Assembly: GCF_900105735.1 (NCBI RefSeq) | Contig: NZ_LT629793.1 | Span: 1,922,001-1,986,000, forward strand | DNA: 64,000 nucleotides | Direction: 5' to 3' | Source of the DNA: Pseudomonas yamanorum | GTDB lineage: Bacteria > Pseudomonadota > Gammaproteobacteria > Pseudomonadales > Pseudomonadaceae | Part shown: positions 53,386 through 63,654 of the stretch, piece after piece | Position numbering within the stretch: position 1 is the first letter of the stretch | How the letters are laid out: every line of letters begins with the position of its first letter | Translations under genes and position numbers: made by a program | The notes under the pieces: generated by a model | What the model was told of the DNA's origin: nothing | What the model saw: only the letters and a program-made list of their open reading frames with translations | Databases searched by the model: none

Positions 53386-55563
53386 ATGACTTCTAAAAAT
53401 AACTCTGCCACCGCGGTATCCGACGTGTTGCTGACAGCCCCTGCGGAAAAACCCTCAGGCTCAAAGTCATTGAGCACCGCCCGCCCACTGGCCACCCAGC
53501 AGTACCTGTACTTCACCGAGACCAACACCGACCGCATCCTCGACAACCTCGACGGCCTGCGCGACATGGTGTTCCCGCGCGCACCGCACCTGGAAGTCGA
53601 CAGCGAACTGCGCAACGAGCAGGAATTCCCCTCGGTGTGCCTGATCGGCCTGGGCCGCTGCGGCTCGAACATTGCCCTGGATGTGGCAGAGCTGGTGTAC
53701 AACGCCCGCAAGTTCTACCTCAACGAATTCAGCAACGAAGACAAATCCACCGACAAGGGCTACCGCCCCGCCCAGTGGATTCGCAACAACCTGCGCCTGG
53801 GGTCGAACAAAGGCACCAAGCCGGTGTTCCTGGTCGAGCCGCTGGTGATGCTGGGCGACCTGGACAAGGACATCGCCGGGCGCATCCGTTTCTCGCGCAA
53901 GGGAGAGAAAAGCGGTTTCCTGCGGGACTACAGCAAGATGAAAATCATGGACCTCTCGGAAGTCCATGCCGGTGGCGCCGGTAACGCGCCGATCCTTGGC
54001 CAGTACCTGGCCAAAATCATCCTCAACAAAGACACCCAGCGCTTTTCCAGCCCCGACTGGAAGATGATCCACTCGTACCTGATCGACTCCTGCGGCATCA
54101 AGGCCAACCAGTCCCGCCTGTACTTCTCGATCTTCAGCGCCGGCGGCGGTACCGGCTCGGGGATGGCCTCGGAGTTCGGCCTGGCCCAGCAGCACTCGTA
54201 CATGAACAAGACGTTCGACACCAAGCCCGCCGACGAACATGACAGTAAAAGCGGCCACGCCTTTGTGTTCGAGCCGATCTTCACCAGCGGTATTTGTGTG
54301 CTGCCGAACATCTCCGATCACCGCAGTGAAATGTCCGAGGCGCTGCACATCAACGCCGGGCGGCTGCTGTGCAAATACCTCTCGGAAGAATGGGATTTCT
54401 CGTACAACTTCGACAATGAAGACAGCAGCGAGGCCAGCGTGAAAGGCCGCATCCGGCCGTGGAACGCGATGATGCTGATCTCCAACGACATCATGCGGTA
54501 TGCCGAAGAAAGCGATGACGGCAACATCCAGAACATTGATGTCAATGCCATGGAGAAGCACGCCAACCAGTACATCTCACAACAGATCTTCAACATTCTG
54601 ACGGCCCAAGCGGTTACCACCGACTACGACCAGACCTACTTCCGTCGGGCCGGGATCGACATCGGCGAGACCATCCGCCTGGATGCCAACGACCTGTTTA
54701 TGAGCCTGGCCGGCCCGGTGGCGATTGCGTATGCCGAATCGGTGGTGCCGGAAACGCCCGCGCCTTCGAGTGACAAGTTCAAGGTGTTCGAAAAAGAACC
54801 ACAGCGGCTGAATATCGATGACTTGTTTTTCCGCTCCATTGACCTGCCGCATTTCAACAAGGTGACCCAGGCGATCGAGGGCATCAGCCTGTTGCCGATT
54901 GAGTCCAAGCGCTACAAAGCCTCCTTGGAGCAGTACAAGAATTCCGGGTATGACGCGGCGGCGTTGCATGACCTGCACTTCTTCAAGAACTGCTCGTCGG
55001 TGGTGTCGATTGTGTCGTTGCCCAAGGATTACAAGCTGTCCTATATGGACCTGAATCGGCTCAAGACGCACCTCAACAGTCTGTTTCCCAACACGACGCT
55101 CAAGCGGTATGCGCTGGTGATCGGGGCGTCGGCCAACTTGTCGCTCACGACCTTGATCGCTAAGAGTCCGTGTTTGTCGGATGATTTTTTGACGTTGATC
55201 GTGGCGTTTATCAAGCGCTGCTTTGCGAGGAATCCGTATCGGTTTGATGACACGCTGGATAACTCGATTCTGGATTTCATCATCCATGAGGATTTTGATG
55301 AAGACCGGATTGATGAGCTGCTCAATGAGTTTGAGAACCCGGCGAAGATCCTGGACACCAACTGGTATGCCATCAAGCCTATGTATGAGAAGAAGTATCG
55401 TGAGTTGATCAACGACAAGGACAAGTTTGTCTCGATCAACGATATTCGGCTGTCGCGGGATTGTGTGAAGAAGGCGATCAAGTACCTGCGTGAGATTTAT
55501 CGTCACCGGATTGGGAAGACCAAGGTTATTTCGCTGAATAACCATACCGGGAAGACGGCGTAG
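53386..55563 (+). CDS. Tubulin/FtsZ-superfamily-like protein (Tubulin_2-type), chromosomal
   Basis: Protein of 725 residues with GTPase features of the tubulin/FtsZ superfamily. CLIGLGRCGSN (G88-x-G90-xx-G93) resembles the first nucleotide-binding loop. S-A-G253-G-G-T-G-S-G259 in YFSIFSAGGGTGSGMASEFG is the tubulin signature GGGTGSG. Between and after them are FSNEDKSTD and a long C-terminal region (about 400-725) that is charged and helical, with no transmembrane helix or signal peptide. FtsZ is about 390 residues, so this is a large divergent member, perhaps of the Tubulin_2 or FtsZl families proposed to remodel membranes. It is monocistronic. The role in the cell is unknown. Confidence 0.75.
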   Translation: MTSKNNSATAVSDVLLTAPAEKPSGSKSLSTARPLATQQYLYFTETNTDRILDNLDGLRDMVFPRAPHLEVDSELRNEQEFPSVCLIGLGRCGSNIALDVAELVYNARKFYLNEFSNEDKSTDKGYRPAQWIRNNLRLGSNKGTKPVFLVEPLVMLGDLDKDIAGRIRFSRKGEKSGFLRDYSKMKIMDLSEVHAGGAGNAPILGQYLAKIILNKDTQRFSSPDWKMIHSYLIDSCGIKANQSRLYFSIFSAGGGTGSGMASEFGLAQQHSYMNKTFDTKPADEHDSKSGHAFVFEPIFTSGICVLPNISDHRSEMSEALHINAGRLLCKYLSEEWDFSYNFDNEDSSEASVKGRIRPWNAMMLISNDIMRYAEESDDGNIQNIDVNAMEKHANQYISQQIFNILTAQAVTTDYDQTYFRRAGIDIGETIRLDANDLFMSLAGPVAIAYAESVVPETPAPSSDKFKVFEKEPQRLNIDDLFFRSIDLPHFNKVTQAIEGISLLPIESKRYKASLEQYKNSGYDAAALHDLHFFKNCSSVVSIVSLPKDYKLSYMDLNRLKTHLNSLFPNTTLKRYALVIGASANLSLTTLIAKSPCLSDDFLTLIVAFIKRCFARNPYRFDDTLDNSILDFIIHEDFDEDRIDELLNEFENPAKILDTNWYAIKPMYEKKYRELINDKDKFVSINDIRLSRDCVKKAIKYLREIYRHRIGKTKVISLNNHTGKTA

Positions 55564-55585
55564 GCTTTGTTGTTGCTGGGGTGGG

Positions 55586-56398
55586 GTGTATATCCGTTAT
55601 TTGGGTTGGGGCTGATATTGGTTCCGCTCTTACAGCGGCTCACTTTTGAAGAGCGCAAAAGTAAGCAAAACGCTCTTGCCCCACCACTCGGCACCTCGCT
55701 AATGCTCGGTGTGCCCTCACTCCGGCTTTGGACCGTGGGCCGCCGTCATGGGCCATCCCTGGCCCAGGACGGCTAACCTGGCGTCCTGCCAGGTTACCCA
55801 CGCTCCAAAGCCTGCGTTCGGCCAGCGTGGTTTAACGGGGCGCCTAAGATCAAAATCAAGATCAAAAGCAAGAGCACAGGGGTACCGGCCGGCTTGAGTG
55901 TGGTGAAGCAACAGCAAAATCAAAAGCTAAAGCTAAAGCGGGCACGGTCCAAATGTGGGAGCTGGCTTGCCTGCGATAGCATCAACTGGGTGTACCTAAT
56001 ACACCGAGGTGTCTGCATCGCAGGCAAGCCAGCTCCCACAGAAAAGCAGATCTGCATTCGCTCTGGCTTTTAACACTCAAGCCGGCCGGGAGGCCGCTGT
56101 GCTCTGCTTTTGATCTGCTTTTGATTTTGATCTGCGGGCCCCGTTAACCACGATGGCCGCAAGTAGGCACGGTGGAGCGGGTAAACCGGCAGGACGCCGG
56201 TTTAGCCGCGCCGGGCCATGGATGGCCCGTCGCGGCGGCCCGCGGAATCGGGCCGGAGTGCGGGCATGCCGAGCCTAGGCGAGGCACCGAGTGGTGGGGC
56301 AGAGACCTTTTGGTTACTTTTGGGGCGTTTGCCAAAAGTGACCCGCTGTAAGAGCGGAACCATAGGTGGCCGTTACCTAAATAACGGATATGTACACA
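55586..56398. repeat. Composite inverted-arm repeat, copy 3
   Basis: About 810 bp immediately after the tubulin-like gene. It has the same plan as copy 1: left arm 55586-55910, REP doublet 55953-56041, right arm about 56060-56398, and end hairpins CCGTTATTTGG..CCTAAATAACGG. 56399-56572 after it shows nothing recognisable. Confidence 0.9.
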
Positions 56399-56572
56399 CA
56401 CCCAGAAACAATTCCCAGCGCATTCCCTCGCTACCAAAACTGTTCCCATGACGCGCACGTAACCCCCGCCTGTGACCTTTCTCTACGGCAACATGCCATC
56501 ACCGCGAATGCAGTTACCCGCCTACACACTTAAACCCAGAAAAATCACGCACCATTTTCGCGCAGTCATTTC

Positions 56573-56875
56573 CTACGCCGCCCTTTCCTGGATCAGAATC
56601 CACGGCGAAACCACCACCGCCCACAAACTCGGGTCCCGCTCAACCAGGTCCAACGCCCGCGTCGCAGACACCTCGCCAAGACTCCCCGCAGCCAGCCAGG
56701 CAGCGACTTTCTCACGGTTGTCCTCAGCCATGCCCTCGGCGGCCTCGATCAAATCCAGCCCGGCATCGACCCACAATAGGGCACCCTTGGCAAAGAACGG
56801 CTCAAGCTCCTTCCAGGAAATTTCCGCGGTTTCACCAAGCAGCTTGGCATAGAGGGTGCTAGGTTCTTGCGTCAT
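56573..56875 (-). CDS. DUF2288 family protein
   Basis: Small cytoplasmic protein of 100 residues. MTQEPSTLYAKLLGETAEISW, then ELEPFFAKGALLWVDAGLDLIEAAEGMAEDNREKVAAWL (split by no gap) and a C-terminal ERDPSLWAVVVSPWILIQE are the pattern of DUF2288, a short all-helical family found in proteobacteria and cyanobacteria. The function is unknown. It is alone on the minus strand. Confidence 0.82.
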   Translation of the reverse strand: MTQEPSTLYAKLLGETAEISWKELEPFFAKGALLWVDAGLDLIEAAEGMAEDNREKVAAWLAAGSLGEVSATRALDLVERDPSLWAVVVSPWILIQERAA

Positions 56876-57099
56876 GGGAGTTCACCTGAAGAAAAAATCG
56901 GCGCAATCATACCGTCGAGCTCCAGGCAGAAAAACCCAGTTGCAAATGAGGCACCGAACGAAAGTGTCAGGAAAGCCAAGGATTGCCCGGAACTCTGGCA
57001 TCACCCCCGCCGCAATTCTGTCTTTTTCTTTCATTTAAGCGACATACCCGGGTTTTGCCCCCAGCAGCCAGCTTTTCAAGCGATCAACCGGCGCTCTAC

Positions 57100-57115
57100 A
57101 CTGTACCGGTACAGT
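57100..57115 (+). promoter_or_regulatory. Perfect 16-bp palindrome upstream of braC
   Basis: ACTGTACCGGTACAGT is completely symmetric and lies 101 bp before the braC ATG. The spacing is too short for a LexA box (CTGT-N8-ACAG). It is a candidate operator for an unidentified dimeric regulator. The 56876-57216 gap has no gene. Confidence 0.5.
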
Positions 57116-57216
57116 TGCCAGGCCGCTGCCGGGGGATATCCGAGATATCTGATCCGGTTCTGCAGCTCACAAGGCCGCTAGAACTATAAAAAATACAACA
57201 GTAAGAGTGGAGCACT

Positions 57217-58344
57217 ATGAATAAGGCTACTAAGCAGATTTCCAAACTGTTTGCCGCTATGGTCCTGGCCGGGGTTGCCAGCCATTCGTTCGCAGCTGAC
57301 ACCATCAAGATCGGTATTGCCGGCCCTAAAACCGGCCCTGTGACCCAGTACGGCGACATGCAGTTCATGGGTGCCAAGCAGGCCATCGCCGACATCAACG
57401 CCAAGGGCGGCGTAGATGGCAAAATGCTCGAAGCCAAAGAATACGACGACGCTTGCGATCCAAAACAAGCCGTGGCCGTAGCCAACAAAGTGGTCAACGA
57501 CGGCGTCAAGTTCGTGGTTGGTCACCTTTGCTCCAGCTCCACTCAGCCAGCATCCGACATCTACGAAGACGAAGGCGTGATCATGATCACCCCGGCTGCC
57601 ACCAGCCCGGAAATCACGTCCCGTGGCTACAAGCTGGTCTTCCGTACCATCGGCCTGGACAGCGCCCAAGGCCCAGCCGCCGGTAACTACATCGCCGACC
57701 ACGTGAAGCCGAAAGTCGTAGCCGTTATCCACGACAAGCAGCAGTACGGTGAAGGCATCGCCACCGCCGTCAAGCAGACCCTGGAGAAGAAAGGCGTGAA
57801 AGTTGCCCTCTTCGAAGGCATCAACGCTGGCGACAAAGACTTCGGTTCGCTGATTCAGAAGCTCAAGCAAGCCAACGTCGACTTCGTCTACTACGGCGGC
57901 TACCACCCGGAGCTGGGCCTGATCCTGCGCCAAGCCAAGGAAAAAGGCGTGAACGCCAAGTTCATGGGCCCTGAAGGCGTCGGCAACGACTCCATCTCGC
58001 AAATCGCCCAGGGCGCTTCCGAAGGCCTGCTGGTCACCCTGCCGAAGTCTTTCGACACCGATCCTGCCAACAAGGCAATCGTTGAAGAGTTCACCAAGAA
58101 CAAGCAGGACCCAACCGGTCCGTTCGTGTTCCCGGCCTACTCGGCTGTTGAAGTAATCGCCGGCGGTATCGCTGCCGCGAAGAGCGAAGACACCGCCAAA
58201 GTGGCTGCTGCCATCCACGCCGGTACCTTCAAGACCCCGACCGGCGACCTGAGCTTCGACGCCAAGGGCGACCTGAAGGACTTCAAGTTCGTGGTCTACG
58301 AATGGCACTTCGGCAAACCAAAAACCGAAGTTTCCCCTCAGTAA
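57217..58344 (+). CDS. braC: Branched-chain amino-acid-binding periplasmic protein
   Basis: Periplasmic solute receptor of 375 residues for Leu, Ile, Val (and Ala/Thr) of the LIV-I-type ABC transporter. The signal peptide is about residues 1-26 (ending SHSFA), followed by ADTIKIGIAGPKTGPVTQYGD. Family blocks are VGHLCSSSTQPASDIYEDEG (ligand-binding loop with the Ser/Thr residues) and VYYGGYHPELGLILRQA. An AGAGTGGAG ribosome site precedes the ATG. A terminator hairpin after the gene probably lowers expression of the downstream permease genes relative to the receptor. Confidence 0.95.
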   Translation: MNKATKQISKLFAAMVLAGVASHSFAADTIKIGIAGPKTGPVTQYGDMQFMGAKQAIADINAKGGVDGKMLEAKEYDDACDPKQAVAVANKVVNDGVKFVVGHLCSSSTQPASDIYEDEGVIMITPAATSPEITSRGYKLVFRTIGLDSAQGPAAGNYIADHVKPKVVAVIHDKQQYGEGIATAVKQTLEKKGVKVALFEGINAGDKDFGSLIQKLKQANVDFVYYGGYHPELGLILRQAKEKGVNAKFMGPEGVGNDSISQIAQGASEGLLVTLPKSFDTDPANKAIVEEFTKNKQDPTGPFVFPAYSAVEVIAGGIAAAKSEDTAKVAAAIHAGTFKTPTGDLSFDAKGDLKDFKFVVYEWHFGKPKTEVSPQ

Positions 58345-58360
58345 GCCAGGCGTTACTGGT

Positions 58361-58395
58361 CAACAAGCCCACTGTGCAAGCAGTGGGCTTTGTTT
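58361..58395 (+). terminator. Hairpin/terminator between braC and braD
   Basis: AGCCCACTG/CAGTGGGCT stem with loop TGCAAG, followed by TTGTTTT. It is likely a partial terminator or mRNA-stabiliser within the operon. The 58396-58571 spacer has no gene. Confidence 0.8.
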
Positions 58396-58571
58396 TACGA
58401 GGTTTATGGGCCTGTCACCCGCGATCCGGGCGCTGGCTCACCTGAAAATCTTAAAACCGTCACCAGCGGTTCGCTGGCAAACGCTTTGTGCAACCTGATC
58501 ACAGAACAGGGCACCGAGCCGGAAATTGACTCCACCAGTGAAATGCGTATCGGGTTTTTAGGAGCGCTGTA

Positions 58572-59495
58572 ATGCCTGAGATCTATCATTTTTTCCAAAC
58601 GCTGGTTAACGGCATGACCGTTGGCAGCACCTATGCCTTGATAGCCATTGGCTACACAATGGTTTACGGCATCATTGGAATGATTAACTTCGCCCATGGC
58701 GAGGTGTACATGATTGGTTCCTACGTGGCCTTCATCGCCCTTGCCGGGCTGGCCATGCTGGGTATCCACTCCCTGCCGCTGTTGATGACCGCTGCGTTCC
58801 TGGCGTCCATCGTCGTAACCAGTGCCTATGGCTACAGTATCGAACGCGTTGCGTACCGCCCCTTGCGTGGCAGCAACCGCTTGATCCCGCTGATCTCTGC
58901 GATCGGCATGTCGATTTTCCTGCAGAACACCGTATTGCTGTCCCAGGATTCCAAGGACAAATCCATTCCCAACCTGATCCCGGGGAGCTTCTCCTTCGGC
59001 CCAGGTGGCGCACAAGAAGTGCTGATTTCCTACATGCAGGTCCTGGTCTTCGTCGTCACCCTGGTGGCAATGCTCGGCCTGACCCTGTTCATCTCTCGCT
59101 CCCGTCTGGGGCGTGCCTGCCGGGCCTGCGCCGAAGACATCAAGATGGCCAACCTGTTGGGCATCAACACCAACAACATCATCGCCCTGACCTTCGTCAT
59201 CGGTGCCGCACTGGCGGCCATCGCCGCTGTATTGCTGAGCATGCAGTATGGCGTGATCAACCCCAACGCCGGTTTCCTGGTGGGCCTCAAGGCCTTCACC
59301 GCAGCGGTATTGGGCGGCATCGGCAGCATTCCGGGTGCGATGCTCGGCGGGCTGGTGCTGGGGGTGGCTGAAGCCTTTGGCGCCGATGTGTTCGGCGACC
59401 AGTACAAGGACGTGGTGGCATTCGGTCTATTGGTTCTGGTGCTGTTGTTCCGGCCGACCGGCATTCTGGGCCGTCCGGAGGTTGAGAAAGTATGA
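58572..59495 (+). CDS. braD: Branched-chain amino-acid ABC transporter permease (LivH type)
   Basis: Inner-membrane permease of 307 residues with about eight helices. [40 protein letters not shown] is the hallmark N-terminus (interrupted by no insertion), and the EAA-like loop [21 protein letters not shown] contacts the ATPases. It ends overlapping braE by 4 bp. It pairs with BraE to form the channel. Confidence 0.95.
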   Translation: MPEIYHFFQTLVNGMTVGSTYALIAIGYTMVYGIIGMINFAHGEVYMIGSYVAFIALAGLAMLGIHSLPLLMTAAFLASIVVTSAYGYSIERVAYRPLRGSNRLIPLISAIGMSIFLQNTVLLSQDSKDKSIPNLIPGSFSFGPGGAQEVLISYMQVLVFVVTLVAMLGLTLFISRSRLGRACRACAEDIKMANLLGINTNNIIALTFVIGAALAAIAAVLLSMQYGVINPNAGFLVGLKAFTAAVLGGIGSIPGAMLGGLVLGVAEAFGADVFGDQYKDVVAFGLLVLVLLFRPTGILGRPEVEKV

Positions 59496-60745
59496 GCAGA
59501 TATCTTAAATCGGCGTTTTTCAGCGCCTTGCTGGTGTGGGCCGTGGCCTTTCCGGTACTCGGCCTCAAGCTGAGCATTGTCGGGATCAACCTCGAAGTGC
59601 ATGGCACCGGTCCCGTGACATTGACCATCATTGCCCTGTGCTCGGTGTTGATGTTCCTGCGCGTGCTGTTTACCCAGCAGGTCGGTGCACTCCTCAAGTC
59701 CAACCGTGGCCCGTTGGTTTCGCCCAAGGTCAGTCAGTTCCTGACCCTGCCGCGCACCCAGCGCTACATCATCATTGGCCTGATCGTGGCCGCGTTGATC
59801 TGGCCGTTCTTCGGTTCCCGGGGTGCGGTGGACATCGCGACACTGATCCTGATCTACGTGTTGCTGGGCCTGGGCCTGAACATCGTGGTGGGTCTCGCCG
59901 GCCTGCTCGACCTGGGCTATGTGGGCTTCTACGCAGTGGGTGCCTACACCTACGCGTTGCTCTCGCACTACCTGGGCTGGGGCTTCTGGATCTGCCTGCC
60001 ACTGGCCGGCATGGCGGCGGCCACATTTGGCTTCCTGCTGGGCTTCCCGGTACTGCGCTTGCGCGGTGACTATCTGGCGATCGTGACCCTGGGCTTCGGG
60101 GAAATCATCCGTCTGTTCCTGCGTAACCTCACCGATATCACCGGCGGCCCCAACGGCATCAGCAGCATCCCCAAGCCGACGTTCTTCGGGTTGTCGTTCG
60201 ACCGCACCGCGGCCGAAGGCGTGCAGACTTTCCACGAGTACTTCGGGATCGACTACAACCCGGTCAGCAAAGTGGTGTTCCTGTACCTGGTGGCCCTGCT
60301 GCTGGCACTGGCGGCGCTGTTCGTGATCAACCGCCTGCTGCGCATGCCGATCGGCCGCGCGTGGGAAGCGCTGCGCGAAGATGAAATCGCCTGCCGTGCA
60401 CTAGGCATGAACCCGACCGTCATCAAGCTTTCGGCATTCACCCTCGGGGCAACCTTCGCCGGTTTTGCTGGCAGCTTCTTCGCCGCTCGCCAGGGCCTGG
60501 TGACACCGGAGTCGTTCACCTTCATCGAGTCGGCGATCATCCTCGCCATCGTGGTACTGGGTGGCATGGGCTCGCAGCTGGGCGTGATCCTCGCGGCGAT
60601 CGTGATGATCCTGCTGCCGGAAATGATGCGTGAGTTCAGCGAATACCGCATGTTGATGTTCGGCGCCATGATGGTGCTGATGATGATCTGGCGTCCTCAA
60701 GGCCTGCTGCCCATGCAACGTCCACACATGGAGCTGCGCAAATGA
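59492..60745 (+). CDS. braE: Branched-chain amino-acid ABC transporter permease (LivM type)
   Basis: Second permease subunit of 417 residues. It has the long N-terminal extension with two or three extra helices that is typical of LivM/BraE, then [24 protein letters not shown] and the coupling loop [21 protein letters not shown]. The start overlaps the braD stop (ATGA) and the stop overlaps the braF start (ATGA), so all four genes are coupled. Confidence 0.95.
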   Translation: MSRYLKSAFFSALLVWAVAFPVLGLKLSIVGINLEVHGTGPVTLTIIALCSVLMFLRVLFTQQVGALLKSNRGPLVSPKVSQFLTLPRTQRYIIIGLIVAALIWPFFGSRGAVDIATLILIYVLLGLGLNIVVGLAGLLDLGYVGFYAVGAYTYALLSHYLGWGFWICLPLAGMAAATFGFLLGFPVLRLRGDYLAIVTLGFGEIIRLFLRNLTDITGGPNGISSIPKPTFFGLSFDRTAAEGVQTFHEYFGIDYNPVSKVVFLYLVALLLALAALFVINRLLRMPIGRAWEALREDEIACRALGMNPTVIKLSAFTLGATFAGFAGSFFAARQGLVTPESFTFIESAIILAIVVLGGMGSQLGVILAAIVMILLPEMMREFSEYRMLMFGAMMVLMMIWRPQGLLPMQRPHMELRK

Positions 60746-61509
60746 GCCGCGAGATCCTGAAAGTCGAAAATTTGAGCATGCGCTTCGGCGGTTTGCTCGC
60801 GGTCAACGGCGTGGCCCTGACCGTACAAGAGAAGCAGGTTGTGGCTCTTATCGGCCCCAACGGCGCCGGCAAGACCACGGTGTTCAACTGCCTGACCGGG
60901 TTCTACAAGCCGGCTGGCGGCACCATCCTGCTGGATGGCCAGCCGATTCAGGGCCTGGCCGGTCACGAGATTGCCCGCAAGGGCGTGGTGCGAACCTTCC
61001 AGAACGTGCGGCTGTTCAAGGACATGACAGCGGTCGAGAACCTCTTGATCGCCCAGCACCGTCACCTGAACACCAACTTCTTTGCCGGCCTGTTCAAGAC
61101 TCCGTCGTTCCGCAAGAGCGAGCGCGAGGCCATGGAATATGCAGCGTACTGGCTGGACAAGGTCAACCTCACCGAGTTTGCCAACCGTCCTGCCGGTACC
61201 CTGGCCTACGGTCAGCAACGTCGCCTGGAAATCGCCCGCTGCATGATGACCCGTCCGCGGATCCTCATGCTCGACGAACCGGCCGCCGGCCTGAACCCCA
61301 AGGAAACCGAAGACCTCAAGGCGCTGATCAGCGTGCTGCGTGAAGAAAACAACGCCACCGTGCTGCTGATTGAACACGACATGAAACTGGTCATGAGCAT
61401 CTCCGACCATATCGTGGTGATCAACCAGGGCACGCCACTGGCCGACGGTACGCCGGAGCAGATCCGTGACAACCCGGCCGTGATCAAAGCCTATTTGGGG
61501 GAAGCGTAA
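60742..61509 (+). CDS. braF: Branched-chain amino-acid ABC transporter ATPase (LivG type)
   Basis: ATP-binding subunit of 255 residues. Walker A is GPNGAGKTT, the Q-loop lies near GFYKP, the signature is [13 protein letters not shown] (a LivG-type variant of LSGGQ), Walker B is [13 protein letters not shown] and the H-loop is IEHDMKLVM. It overlaps braE by 4 bp and precedes braG by 1 bp. Confidence 0.96.
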   Translation: MSREILKVENLSMRFGGLLAVNGVALTVQEKQVVALIGPNGAGKTTVFNCLTGFYKPAGGTILLDGQPIQGLAGHEIARKGVVRTFQNVRLFKDMTAVENLLIAQHRHLNTNFFAGLFKTPSFRKSEREAMEYAAYWLDKVNLTEFANRPAGTLAYGQQRRLEIARCMMTRPRILMLDEPAAGLNPKETEDLKALISVLREENNATVLLIEHDMKLVMSISDHIVVINQGTPLADGTPEQIRDNPAVIKAYLGEA

Positions 61510-61510
61510 A

Positions 61511-62212
61511 ATGCTGCAATTCGAAAACGTTTCCACTTTCTACGGCAAGATCCAGGCACTGCACAGCGTCAACGTCGAAGTGCGCCAGGGCGAAATCGTC
61601 ACCCTGATCGGGGCCAACGGTGCCGGTAAATCCACGCTGCTGATGACCTTGTGCGGTTCGCCCCAGGCCCACAGCGGCAGCATCCGCTACATGGGTGAGG
61701 AACTGGTGGGCCAGGCCTCCTCGGAGATCATGCGCAAGAGCATTGCCGTGGTTCCGGAAGGCCGCCGGGTATTTGCCCGCCTGACCGTGGAAGAGAACCT
61801 CGCCATGGGCGGGTTCTTCACCGACAAGGGCGATTACCAGGAGCAGATGGACAAGGTGCTGCACCTGTTCCCGCGGCTCAAGGAACGCTTCAGCCAGCGC
61901 GGCGGCACCATGTCCGGCGGCGAACAGCAAATGCTCGCCATCGGCCGCGCGCTGATGAGCAAGCCCAAGCTGTTGCTTCTGGACGAACCGTCCCTGGGAC
62001 TGGCACCGATCATCATCCAGCAGATCTTCGACATCATCGAACAGCTGCGCAAGGACGGTGTGACGGTGTTCCTGGTGGAGCAGAACGCCAACCAGGCACT
62101 GAAGATTGCCGACCGTGCCTATGTGCTGGAAAACGGCCGCGTGGTGATGCAGGGCAGCGGCGAACAACTGCTGACCGATCCGAAAGTGCGTGAGGCTTAT
62201 TTGGGCGGTTGA
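61511..62212 (+). CDS. braG: Branched-chain amino-acid ABC transporter ATPase (LivF type)
   Basis: Second ATP-binding subunit of 233 residues. Walker A is GANGAGKST, the signature is MSGGEQQMLAIGRAL, Walker B is LLLLDEPSLGLAP and the H-loop follows in VFLVEQNANQALKIAD. It is last gene of the bra operon; a REPIN follows about 25 bp after the stop and may act as the 3' boundary. Confidence 0.96.
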   Translation: MLQFENVSTFYGKIQALHSVNVEVRQGEIVTLIGANGAGKSTLLMTLCGSPQAHSGSIRYMGEELVGQASSEIMRKSIAVVPEGRRVFARLTVEENLAMGGFFTDKGDYQEQMDKVLHLFPRLKERFSQRGGTMSGGEQQMLAIGRALMSKPKLLLLDEPSLGLAPIIIQQIFDIIEQLRKDGVTVFLVEQNANQALKIADRAYVLENGRVVMQGSGEQLLTDPKVREAYLGG

Positions 62213-62237
62213 TGCCGTCTGGAAGTAGAAGCCGGCC

Positions 62238-62328
62238 TCTGTGGGAGCTGGCTTGCCTGCGATAGCATCGCCTCGGTGGAACTGAAACACCGAGGCGTCA
62301 GCATCGCAGGCAAGCCAGCTCCCACATT
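62238..62328. repeat. REPIN after braG
   Basis: Inverted REP units (TGTGGGAGCTGGCTTGCCTG and its complement) about 45 bp apart, with an inner dyad CCTCGGTG..CACCGAGG. It is the same subtype as the core of the three composite repeats. Confidence 0.88.
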
Positions 62329-62446
62329 TGTTTTGCGAAACCTGAAATTATTTTCCCCTGGTTTGTAACGAATCCCTTCCCCCTATCTCTAGTGGTGTAA
62401 GCAGGCAACTACGCTTGCCAACCCAACCCACTGCTGGAGATACACC

Positions 62447-62752
62447 ATGACTACCAAAACCCGCTCGCTGTCCGCTGCCACCCTCGTCCTGGCCCTGGGT
62501 TCGGCCCTGAGCCTGTCCGCCCTGACCACCACCGCCCACGCCGCCGATGACATGCAGAAATGCTTCGGTGTAGCCGAAGCCGGCAAGAACGATTGCGCTG
62601 CAGGCGCCGGCACTTCCTGCGCGGGCACCTCGAAGGTCAAGGATCAGGCCAACGCCTGGAAACTGGTCCCGGCCGGTACCTGCCTGAAAACCCCAAGCAC
62701 CACCTCGCCAACCGGCTTCGGCCAGGAAGCTACCTTCACCGCCAAGTCCTGA
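62447..62752 (+). CDS. bufA: Bufferin-type RiPP precursor (DUF2282, BufA1)
   Basis: Precursor of a modified, exported metal-binding peptide, 101 residues. A Sec signal peptide of about 32 residues ends TTTAHA, followed by the core with four cysteines C39, C50, C58 and C79 in [26 protein letters not shown] and PAGTC. This four-Cys pattern is that of DUF2282 bufferins, whose central cysteines are converted to thiooxazole-type groups that chelate copper. A GGAG ribosome site precedes the ATG. The modifying enzymes bufB and bufC follow directly. Confidence 0.88.
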   Translation: MTTKTRSLSAATLVLALGSALSLSALTTTAHAADDMQKCFGVAEAGKNDCAAGAGTSCAGTSKVKDQANAWKLVPAGTCLKTPSTTSPTGFGQEATFTAKS

Positions 62753-62778
62753 AACCCTGCACAGCCTGAGTACTGACG

Positions 62779-63654
62779 ATGACGCTCTCATTCACCCACT
62801 CCATCTCCCAGGCTCAGGCGCCCGGCCTCCCCCGTCGGGCCGGGCTGGGGCTCAAGGACGAGCACTTCAGTGAAGTGCTCGAGACTTCCCCCGACATCGG
62901 TTTTTTTGAAGTCCACGCCGAAAACTACATGGTGGCCGGCGGGCCTTTCCATCACTACCTGGGCTTGATCCGCGAACAGTACCCGCTGTCGCTGCACGGT
63001 GTGGGCCTGTCCATCGGCGGCGAAGGTCCGCTGAACGATGAGCACCTTGAGCGCTTGGCCACGCTGATCGAGCGCTATCAACCCCACTCCTTTTCCGAAC
63101 ACCTGGCCTGGTCCAGCCACGGCCCGGTGTTTCTCAATGATCTGCTGCCGCTGGCGTATGACGATGAAACCCTGAAGCGGGTGTGCGAACACATCGACCA
63201 GGTACAAACCCGCCTGCAGCGGCCCATGCTGTTGGAGAACCCGTCAACCTATCTGCAATTCCAGTGCTCCACCCTGGAAGAGACCGACTTCATCAGCGAA
63301 GCGATCCGCCGCACCGGCTGCGGGCTGCTGCTGGACGTGAATAATGTGTATGTGTCGTGCATCAACCATCAGCAAGACCCGCTGAAGTACATCGAGGCCT
63401 TGCCGTTGCACGCCGTGGGCGAGATTCATCTGGCAGGGTTTGCCGAAGACACCGACAGCCTCGGCGACCGTTTGCTGATTGACGATCACGGCGCCCCCAT
63501 CGACAACGCGGTGTGGCAGCTCTACCAGCACGTGCTCACCCGCACCGGGCCGGTCGCCACGCTGATCGAACGCGACAACCAGGTGCCGGCGTTCAGCGTG
63601 CTGCATGCTGAAGCGCGCCAAGCCGACCGGTTTCTGCTGGAGGCGCGCGCATGA
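62779..63654 (+). CDS. bufB: DUF692 multinuclear iron enzyme of the bufferin system (MbnB-like)
   Basis: TIM-barrel iron enzyme of 291 residues that, with its partner, oxidatively modifies cysteines of the precursor. Metal-ligand blocks are visible: [59 protein letters not shown] and TLIERDN. They match the DUF692/MbnB/HvfB family. It lies 26 bp after bufA and overlaps bufC by 4 bp. Confidence 0.92.
   Translation: MTLSFTHSISQAQAPGLPRRAGLGLKDEHFSEVLETSPDIGFFEVHAENYMVAGGPFHHYLGLIREQYPLSLHGVGLSIGGEGPLNDEHLERLATLIERYQPHSFSEHLAWSSHGPVFLNDLLPLAYDDETLKRVCEHIDQVQTRLQRPMLLENPSTYLQFQCSTLEETDFISEAIRRTGCGLLLDVNNVYVSCINHQQDPLKYIEALPLHAVGEIHLAGFAEDTDSLGDRLLIDDHGAPIDNAVWQLYQHVLTRTGPVATLIERDNQVPAFSVLHAEARQADRFLLEARA

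Noticed and set aside
57100..57115. LexA/SOS box interpretation of the palindrome
   Set aside because: LexA sites need CTGT-N8-ACAG (16 bp); here the CTGT and ACAG arms are only 6 bp apart.
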